Below are positions 6,005 through 11,079 of a stretch of DNA of 11,079 nucleotides, one piece after another; position 1 is the stretch's first letter, and the number at the start of each line of letters is the position of its first letter. A program made the position numbers and the translations under genes. The notes beneath the pieces are model-generated. The model was not told the DNA's origin. It searched no databases and saw only the letters and a program-made list of their open reading frames with translations. The stretch comes from Planctomycetia bacterium (GTDB lineage: Bacteria > Planctomycetota > Planctomycetia > Pirellulales > UBA1268), in contig RGBY01000066.1 in assembly GCA_009919445.1 (NCBI GenBank), positions 1 through 11,079 of the forward strand, read 5' to 3'.

Positions 6005-7101
6005 GCAACGCGACCAGTTCAGGGGTAAGTCGCCGGACGGTGGTGCTGTTTGCAGGCCTGGTCGTCCTAGTTGGGCTGATCGTCTGGCCGTCTCTGGAAG
6101 GGCGGATTCGCTATGCCCAGACCCGGGCAGAATTGCGGGCGATCCGCGATGCGGCCATGGTTGCCGAGCTGTCCTCGGTTGGGAAACTCTTTACGACGCT
6201 GGCCCGCGTGATTGGCCCCTCCGTGGTGAACGTGACGAGTGTTCGGCGTGTAAAGACGCTCGTCGATGAGATTGTTGCCCTGCATGGCGGCATTCCGGGA
6301 GGGCAGATCGATGAGTCGGTTGGCTCAGGCCTGATCATTTCTGCTGATGGTTACATCGCGACAAACTATCACGTTGTGGCACAGAGTGAGGCGATTGAAG
6401 TTCGGCTGGCCGATGACCGCCGGTTTCCAGCGCGGCTGGTCGGGGCTGATGCGGCCACCGATCTGGCTGTTCTGCAGATTGCTGCCGACGATCTGCCGGC
6501 TGCCGATTGGGGTGATAGTGACGGCATCGAGGTTGGTGAGATGGTCTGGGCGATCGGCAATCCATATGGGCTTGATCGCACGCTGACCTACGGCATTGTC
6601 AGTGGCATCGGTCGACGCGGAGTGACCAGCAATCCATATGAAGAGTTTCTGCAGACGGATGCGTCGATCAATCCGGGGAATTCCGGCGGCCCACTGGTTG
6701 ACGTGCACGGCCGGGTGATGGGAATTACCACGGCGATCGTTGGGCGAAGTTTTCGCGGCATTGGCTTTGCTATTCCCAGTAACACGGCCCGCGAGATCTG
6801 CGAGGCAATCAAGGAGGATGGTTATGTGGAACGGGGGCATGTTGGCCTCCGTCTGCGCGAGCATACTGGCGGTGGGGTGCTGGTGGTGGCGGTGGCCGAG
6901 CAGTCTCCTGCAGCGTTAGCCGGGCTTCAGGCAGGCGACGTCATTGAGGCCCTCGGCGATGAGGCGATTGATAGTCCAGCGACGCTGGTGCTGATGCTAA
7001 CCCGCTTGCCGATCGGAAAAGAGGTGACGGTGACCATTCGCCGAGACGGGATGCTGCTTGAGTTGCCCGTGCGAATTGGTCGGCGGCCACGCGAGCGGTA
7101 G
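6001..7101 (+). CDS. Membrane-anchored DegS-like serine protease with one PDZ domain
   Basis: A 366-residue HtrA-family protease. Residues 12-30 form one hydrophobic segment after a short basic N-terminus, with no clear cleavage site, so the protein is likely anchored with its catalytic part outside the cytoplasm. The protease domain (about 60-275) has a complete triad: His124 in TNYHVVAQ, Asp154 in ATDLAVLQI and Ser228 in NPGNSGGPL. A single C-terminal PDZ domain spans about 278-362. One anchor, one protease domain and one PDZ is the layout of E. coli DegS, which senses misfolded outer-membrane proteins and starts sigma-E signalling. No anti-sigma factor lies nearby, so a signalling role is only a possibility. 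It starts 4 nt inside the end of cinA behind a strong SD, so the two are almost certainly one transcript. It differs in architecture from the two-PDZ HtrA at 1817-3121. Confidence 0.92.
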   Translation: MSNATSSGVSRRTVVLFAGLVVLVGLIVWPSLEGRIRYAQTRAELRAIRDAAMVAELSSVGKLFTTLARVIGPSVVNVTSVRRVKTLVDEIVALHGGIPGGQIDESVGSGLIISADGYIATNYHVVAQSEAIEVRLADDRRFPARLVGADAATDLAVLQIAADDLPAADWGDSDGIEVGEMVWAIGNPYGLDRTLTYGIVSGIGRRGVTSNPYEEFLQTDASINPGNSGGPLVDVHGRVMGITTAIVGRSFRGIGFAIPSNTAREICEAIKEDGYVERGHVGLRLREHTGGGVLVVAVAEQSPAALAGLQAGDVIEALGDEAIDSPATLVLMLTRLPIGKEVTVTIRRDGMLLELPVRIGRRPRER

Positions 7102-7150
7102 GCTGCCTGTGGGGCGGTAAGGCTCTCTCGGTCTTGGACATTTGTTAAAG

Positions 7151-7171
7151 GTCAGGCAGTCTGCCTGTGAC
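7151..7171. repeat. Palindrome in the gap between the DegS-like gene and sulfatase 1
   Basis: GTCAGGCAGTCTGCCTGTGAC contains the arms CAGGCA and TGCCTG around a 3-nt centre, extended by GTC/GAC with one extra base on one side. The half-motif CTGCCTGTG also occurs at 7103-7111, just after the stop of the upstream gene, so there are three copies of the half-site in 70 nt. No T-run follows, so a factor-independent terminator is unlikely. It could be an operator for the sulfatase or a weak RNA hairpin. Confidence 0.4.
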
Positions 7172-7199
7172 TCAGCGGCACCATCGACTGGAGATACCC

Positions 7200-8825
7200 A
7201 TGGAAGCGTGGCAGTCTTGTTTATTGCGATCGGTCGGCCGAGTTGGCTGGCTCGTCTTCTTTTTGATGCTGGCGCTGAAAGGCGGAAACGACGCAGTTGT
7301 TTTGGCGGCACCGACCACGCAGCCGAACATCATCATCTTCATGGTCGATGACCTGGGCTGGAATCACGTAAGTGCTCAGGGCCCAACGCAGGGGACGAGC
7401 CAAGCGATCTACCAGACTCCTCACCTTGAGAGGCTGGCAGCCAGTGGAGTCAGTCTTCCGTTTGCCTATGCCCAGCCCAACTGTGCGCCCACGCGGGCGG
7501 CCATGCTGACGGGACAGTATCCTGCGCGGGTGAACAACGATGTCTACGTCGTGGGGAATCTCAACCGTTTTGGTCGCGGTGGAGTCTCAAAACAGCAGGC
7601 TCGTTTCACTGGGCCCAAGCAACATGAAGACGTTTCAAAAAATGCTGTGACCATTGCTGAGGCGTTGAAACAAAACGGTTACACCACCGCTCACATTGGC
7701 AAATACCATGTTGGGGGCCATGCCAGTGCCGAGACCCTGCCTGAGCAGGCAGGCTTTGATCTGAACATTGGTGGGTCTTCCCAGGGGCATCAGCCAGTCT
7801 GCTTCGCTTCGAAGAAAGGCGAGAAATGGGTGTTCAAGGGGCTCGGTGGCGGAGACTTTGACCGCTGGGCCAGGCCGTATGACGAAGCCTATCTCAGGCA
7901 GCGTGGCCTGCCGGTGTCTCTGGCCGGTACGCCGAAGCATGTAAGCGATGCCACCGGAGATGCCTTGGTCGAGACGCTTGGTGAGCTTGCCAGGTGTGAT
8001 CGGCCATTTTATTTGCAGTTTCACACCTATGCAGTGCATGGCCCGGTGAAGGCGCGTCCCGACCTTGTTGCGGCAGCTCGGAAGCGAATAGGCCCGGCTC
8101 GTCAGCGACAGCAAGCCGAATATCTGGCCTTCATTGCCGGCGTCGATGAAACGGTAGGCCGGCTGGTGACGGCCCTTGAAGACCCTGACGGCGATGGCGA
8201 CCAGGCCGACTCAATCCGTTCGAACACGCTGGTCCTGTTCACCTCAGACAACGGCGGTACCCACGCTAACAACCTGCCGCTGCGGGGAGAGAAGGGCATG
8301 TTCACCGAGGGGGGCGTTCGCGTCCCGTTGATTGCCAGTTGGCCGGGGCAGGTGCCGGCGGGCCTGGTGAGCCAGCGGATGGTCCATGCGGTTGACTACT
8401 ACCCAACCTGTCTGGCGATTGCCGGCAGACGTTGGCAGCCTCCGGCACTTGAGCATCCCCTTGATGGCGAATCGTTCGCCGCCGAAATCCTTACCCCTGG
8501 CAGCGATGCCGATCGTGGGCCAATCGGGTTTCTCTTTCCCGGGTACCTCGACTCGCGGGCCCAGCCTGGTGCCTGGCTGATCGATGAGGTGGCTGGCAAG
8601 CGGTTTAAAATTGGGTATGACTACGAGACAGATGCCTGGTCACTCTTCTGCCTGAGTGATGATCTCGGTGAGTCACGCAACCTTGCAGCCGAAAAGCCTG
8701 GCGTGCTCAAGTTGTTAGCCACTCGTCTGGTTGATTGGCTTCGGCAGGACACACCCCTCTGGCAGCCAAAGTTTCCGCTGGAAAAGGCTACTGGCAAGCC
8801 GGTTGGGCCGCCCCCCTTGCCCTGA
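7200..8825 (+). CDS. Secreted sulfatase (type I, formylglycine Cys type), sulfatase 1
   Basis: A 541-residue type I sulfatase that hydrolyses sulfate esters, here probably on sulfated polysaccharides outside the cytoplasm. The start at ATG 7200 has TGGAGA at 7189-7194, while a GTG at 7167 has nothing comparable. An N-terminal signal sequence runs to about 37 (hydrophobic core near 16-26, then VLAA). The alkaline-phosphatase-like fold shows the metal-binding Asp pair in FMVDDLGWN (50-51), the signature CAPTR with Cys95 to be converted to formylglycine and Arg99, GKYHVGG near 167-173 (relatives usually have GKWH), AVHGP near 278-282, SDNGG at 349-353 (metal ligands Asp350, Asn351) and RGEKG near 362-366. 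An Asp-rich loop lies at 328-337. A Cys-type sulfatase needs a formylglycine-generating enzyme, which is not in the window. The substrate cannot be predicted. It is convergent with sulfatase 2. Confidence 0.92.
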   Translation: MEAWQSCLLRSVGRVGWLVFFLMLALKGGNDAVVLAAPTTQPNIIIFMVDDLGWNHVSAQGPTQGTSQAIYQTPHLERLAASGVSLPFAYAQPNCAPTRAAMLTGQYPARVNNDVYVVGNLNRFGRGGVSKQQARFTGPKQHEDVSKNAVTIAEALKQNGYTTAHIGKYHVGGHASAETLPEQAGFDLNIGGSSQGHQPVCFASKKGEKWVFKGLGGGDFDRWARPYDEAYLRQRGLPVSLAGTPKHVSDATGDALVETLGELARCDRPFYLQFHTYAVHGPVKARPDLVAAARKRIGPARQRQQAEYLAFIAGVDETVGRLVTALEDPDGDGDQADSIRSNTLVLFTSDNGGTHANNLPLRGEKGMFTEGGVRVPLIASWPGQVPAGLVSQRMVHAVDYYPTCLAIAGRRWQPPALEHPLDGESFAAEILTPGSDADRGPIGFLFPGYLDSRAQPGAWLIDEVAGKRFKIGYDYETDAWSLFCLSDDLGESRNLAAEKPGVLKLLATRLVDWLRQDTPLWQPKFPLEKATGKPVGPPPLP

Positions 8826-8868
8826 AAGAATTAGGAAACGGCCACCATTCTTGAGTGAATGTGATTCT

Positions 8869-10749
8869 CTACTGAGCTGGTAGAGGAACGGGGCGGAGGA
8901 CGAGTCGGCGGACGTCGGCCACCGAGGCGCCGGGGATATCGAGAGCCTGAAGCCAAAGCTGGCAGGCGCCGGTCTGCAGGTCAATTTCACCGAGTGAAAG
9001 TGGCCGAAATGGTTTGACGAAACTCTCGCCCTTGCGCGGCACCCGGTCGTCGGTGGTGTTCAAGGGGGGATCCCAGAATGGCTTTAGCATCGCGGTCGTT
9101 CGGCTGTCACCGCAGGACAGTTCGATCGTACTGCCGACGGCAGCTGCCGGGCAGGTGTACCAGAGTTCGGCAAGATACGTGCCCGGTGTCTGGATCTCGA
9201 CATCCCAGATAATGGCATCAGACAGTGTTTTCCAATTCGTAAAGAATGAGCAGTTTGGGGCCTGGCCACTATGCACGACGCCACCCACGCCGTGACCGTC
9301 GCGGGCCGGGAGTTCGGTGAGCGGTGCACCCACTGCACCAACAGGAAATCGCTCGACGGCAGCCCTAGGAACCGCATCAAGAACAGTGTTTTGGAAATTC
9401 GCTGCGATCTGCTGTAGCCGAGCAGCCTCAGCCGGATTCGTTGCGGTCAGATCTTGCGTCTGTCCGAGATCGACCTGCATGTCATAGAGTCGTCCCTCGT
9501 GATCGAGGCGATGCTGGTTGGTGCGGACGCTGACACGTCCCCGAAACGTTGCGATGATGTGACGGCGCTCAAGCTGACCGCTGAGGGCTTGCTGCCGGCT
9601 GCGGTGTTCCGCCGAGGGAACGAGAAGCGGCGTAAGATTAAGGCCGTCGAGGGGCTGCGGTGGGCTGTGCGGGATGCCCGCGAGGCCTGCGAGTGTTGGT
9701 AGCAGGTCGATTGCACCGGTGATCTGTGGAAGGCTCCCGCCGGCCGTAATCTGCTCTGGAAACCGAATGCAACAGACACTGCGGACGCCGCCGTCGTCTG
9801 TTGAACCTTTTTTGCCGCGCATGCCACCACACCAGCGGGCATTGTTCGGGCCATTATCAGAAAAGAAGACAACGATTGTGTCGCGGCTGGCATCAGCTGC
9901 ATCGATGGCCGCCAGGACACGGCCGACGTTATGGTCAAGGTTTTCAACCATGGCCAACGCTGCCCGAGAAAAGGTCTCGTCTTCTTGCCTGGGCGTTGGG
10001 CCCCGTTTGTGCAATTCTCGGCTGGCAAAGCGATCAAAGTTGGCATCCGGGACACACATCGGCGAATGGGGAGTGTTGAAGGCGATGAGGCAGAAGGCAG
10101 GCTGGTCGCTTGGATTGCTGAGTCGTGGCGTGAGAAAGGTGATTGCTTTGTCGGTGATGTCGTCAGTGATGTAGCCGCTTCCGGTGACAAACTCAGTGTT
10201 TCGTTGCATGGGTGGGTCGAAATAGTCGCCCCAGTGCCCCTCTGTAAATCCATAGAAGTGATCAAAGCCGCGGGCCAACGGATGGTACGGCCACTGGGTG
10301 CCGTTATGCCACTTGCCGAAGAGTCCGGTGGCGTAGCCAGCCGACCGAAAGACATCAGCAATGGTCTGCTCGCTGGCGGCGAGGCGTTCTTCTCCACGGC
10401 TCACGCCACGAACACCCCCGCGGGAATGGTAGCGGCCAGTCAGCAACTCTGCCCGTGTAGGAGCGCAGACGGGCTGAACAAAAAACTGCTCCAGCAGGAC
10501 ACCATCGCGGGCCAATGAGTCGATTGCAGGTGTTGTCAGGTTAGTGTTGCCGATAAATGAAAAATCACCCCAGCCGGCGTCGTCAGCAAGAATGACGACA
10601 ACATGCGGCGGCCTTGTGGTGGTGCTGTCGTTGGCAGTGACATTTGGCTGTACCAAGGTGATGCCGGCCAGCAGCATCAACAGTTGGAACGGTAAGCGGA
10701 TCATTCTGCGGCCAGAGGGTGTTCGCTGATCGAGTTGGTCTGGCTGCAT
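8869..10749 (-). CDS. Secreted sulfatase with C-terminal beta-rich extension, sulfatase 2
   Basis: A 626-residue type I sulfatase, longer than its neighbour. A basic N-terminus leads into a hydrophobic signal region (about 17-40, ending VTAN). The catalytic domain (about 47-460) shows ADDAGWGD (55-62, metal-binding Asp pair), CAPTR with Cys95 for formylglycine and Arg99, FGKWH (144-148, Lys146), NTPHSP (225-230), SDNGPNN (297-303) and RGKKG (311-315). About 470-622 forms a separate beta-sandwich-like region with WDVEIQTPGTYLAELWYTCP and ALDIPGASVADVR. I recall this tail in a subset of sulfatases from planctomycetes and Bacteroidetes; it may bind glycan. The ATG at 10749 has AGGAAG 9 nt upstream; an alternative ATG at 10704 would leave a shorter signal peptide but has no SD. 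The gene is divergent from the FAD oxidoreductase and convergent with sulfatase 1. The substrate is unknown. Confidence 0.93.
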   Translation of the reverse strand: MQPDQLDQRTPSGRRMIRLPFQLLMLLAGITLVQPNVTANDSTTTRPPHVVVILADDAGWGDFSFIGNTNLTTPAIDSLARDGVLLEQFFVQPVCAPTRAELLTGRYHSRGGVRGVSRGEERLAASEQTIADVFRSAGYATGLFGKWHNGTQWPYHPLARGFDHFYGFTEGHWGDYFDPPMQRNTEFVTGSGYITDDITDKAITFLTPRLSNPSDQPAFCLIAFNTPHSPMCVPDANFDRFASRELHKRGPTPRQEDETFSRAALAMVENLDHNVGRVLAAIDAADASRDTIVVFFSDNGPNNARWCGGMRGKKGSTDDGGVRSVCCIRFPEQITAGGSLPQITGAIDLLPTLAGLAGIPHSPPQPLDGLNLTPLLVPSAEHRSRQQALSGQLERRHIIATFRGRVSVRTNQHRLDHEGRLYDMQVDLGQTQDLTATNPAEAARLQQIAANFQNTVLDAVPRAAVERFPVGAVGAPLTELPARDGHGVGGVVHSGQAPNCSFFTNWKTLSDAIIWDVEIQTPGTYLAELWYTCPAAAVGSTIELSCGDSRTTAMLKPFWDPPLNTTDDRVPRKGESFVKPFRPLSLGEIDLQTGACQLWLQALDIPGASVADVRRLVLRPVPLPAQ

Positions 10750-10891
10750 GCTTCTGTTCTTCCTGATGAGTGTGCTACCGAAACTACCACTTGAAGACGG
10801 CCGATGGCTGGGCTTGTGTTGCGGGTATCATGAGTATGACTGTGGCTGTACGCTGCCTCGGATTGAGCCCTCAATGAGAACAGACTCTATC
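10750..10891. promoter_or_regulatory. Divergent intergenic region between sulfatase 2 and the FAD oxidoreductase
   Basis: About 142 nt lie between two secreted-enzyme genes transcribed in opposite directions, so a shared control region is likely. AGGAAG on the minus strand at 10759-10764 is the probable ribosome binding site of sulfatase 2. A weak plus-strand promoter-like pair (TTGTGT at 10814-10819, TATGAC at 10835-10840, 15 nt apart) is visible but not convincing. No strong inverted repeat was found. Confidence 0.4.
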
Positions 10892-11079
10892 ATGAACCGT
10901 TTGAAGCCTTTCGGCCTGATGGTCGTCACGCTTACGTTTTCCTTGTTGGCTGGCGAGGTGCAGGCCGGCCAACAGCCTCAGATGGCTGACGTCATTGTCT
11001 ACGGGGCGACCCCGGGCGGCTTTTGTGCCGCTGTCGCGGCGGCACGGGAAGGGGCGAGCGTCGTGCTGCTTGAACCGAC
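10892..11079 (+). CDS. Secreted FAD-dependent oxidoreductase (N-terminal part, cut by window edge)
   Basis: An open frame of 62 complete codons runs off the right edge. Residues 1-25 are a signal peptide: MNRLKPF, a hydrophobic core, then a likely cleavage after VQA. The mature part begins with a dinucleotide-binding beta-alpha-beta unit, DVIVYGATPGGFCAAVAAA (33-51), ending in VVLLEP (57-62), where the Glu is expected to bind the adenosine ribose of FAD. The GATPGG form of the glycine motif is like the GGTSAG version seen in the FAD-dependent oxidoreductase family PF12831, which is frequent and often secreted in planctomycetes. An in-frame ATG at 10874 would add six residues (MRTDSI) before the signal peptide; neither start has a clear SD. 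Its position beside a sulfatase suggests a role in sugar or glycan breakdown, but this is inference and the substrate is unknown. Confidence 0.8.
   Translation, partial: MNRLKPFGLMVVTLTFSLLAGEVQAGQQPQMADVIVYGATPGGFCAAVAAAREGASVVLLEP

Noticed and set aside
6325..6864. A 179-codon minus-strand frame opposite the DegS-like protease
   Set aside because: It lies over the protease triad region, which is clearly coding on the plus strand; the translation shows no known features.
8826..8868. A bidirectional terminator between the convergent sulfatases
   Set aside because: AAGAAT/ATTCTT and an imperfect stem around GAATGTGATTC can be drawn, but the stems are short and AT-rich with no following T-run on either strand.
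9447..10397. A 316-codon minus-strand frame inside sulfatase 2
   Set aside because: It is a frame-shifted shadow of the sulfatase with Ser/Arg/Pro-rich composition and no domain. The sulfatase frame contains all catalytic motifs in order.
1..11079. A mobile element, CRISPR array, defence system or RNA gene
   Set aside because: I looked for transposase or integrase motifs, spaced direct repeats, toxin-antitoxin-like small gene pairs and tRNA-like folds, and saw none. The recognised genes and short gaps account for nearly the whole window.

Overview
The window is GC-rich DNA, densely packed with genes, and most likely comes from a member of the Planctomycetes (Pirellulales-like). The evidence is two secreted formylglycine-type sulfatases close together, a two-PDZ HtrA protease with a C-terminal segment I associate with planctomycetes, a membrane-anchored Gfo/Idh-like protein of a type I recall from that phylum, and a secreted FAD-dependent oxidoreductase starting next to a sulfatase. 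The taxonomic call comes from pattern memory; no search was run.

Left block, minus strand (1-4580). Read in the direction of transcription it contains: a Gfo/Idh/MocA-like protein with two C-terminal membrane segments; a 196-200 nt gap; a secreted HtrA/DegP-type serine protease with two PDZ domains; thiL (thiamine-monophosphate kinase) with a strong ribosome binding site; tsaE (ATPase of tRNA t6A synthesis), which overlaps thiL by 14 nt; and an isochorismatase-family cysteine hydrolase, which overlaps tsaE by 10 nt and runs off the left edge. The last three look translationally coupled.

Middle block, plus strand (4775-8825). cinA overlaps by 4 nt (ATGA) with a membrane-anchored, single-PDZ DegS-like protease. 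After a 98 nt gap holding a short palindrome comes a secreted sulfatase. The 194 nt between the two divergent blocks carries a near-perfect 15-nt inverted repeat. The CinA protein keeps its N-terminal domain, but its C-terminal nicotinamide-nucleotide amidase domain has lost the usual catalytic motifs.

Right block. A second, larger sulfatase (8869-10749, minus) converges on the first with only 43 nt between them. It carries an extra C-terminal beta-rich domain. Divergent from it, across about 142 nt, begins a secreted FAD-dependent oxidoreductase (plus strand) that is cut off by the right edge.

Functionally, the left and middle parts mix housekeeping (thiamine diphosphate, t6A, NMN/nucleotide clean-up) with envelope protein quality control. 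The right part belongs to the secreted sulfated-glycan catabolism common in planctomycetes. I see no tRNA or rRNA, no CRISPR, no transposase, and no recognisable defence or mobile system. The most unusual points are the two apparently catalytically degenerate proteins (the CinA C-terminal domain and the Gfo/Idh-like protein), which face each other across the inverted repeat.
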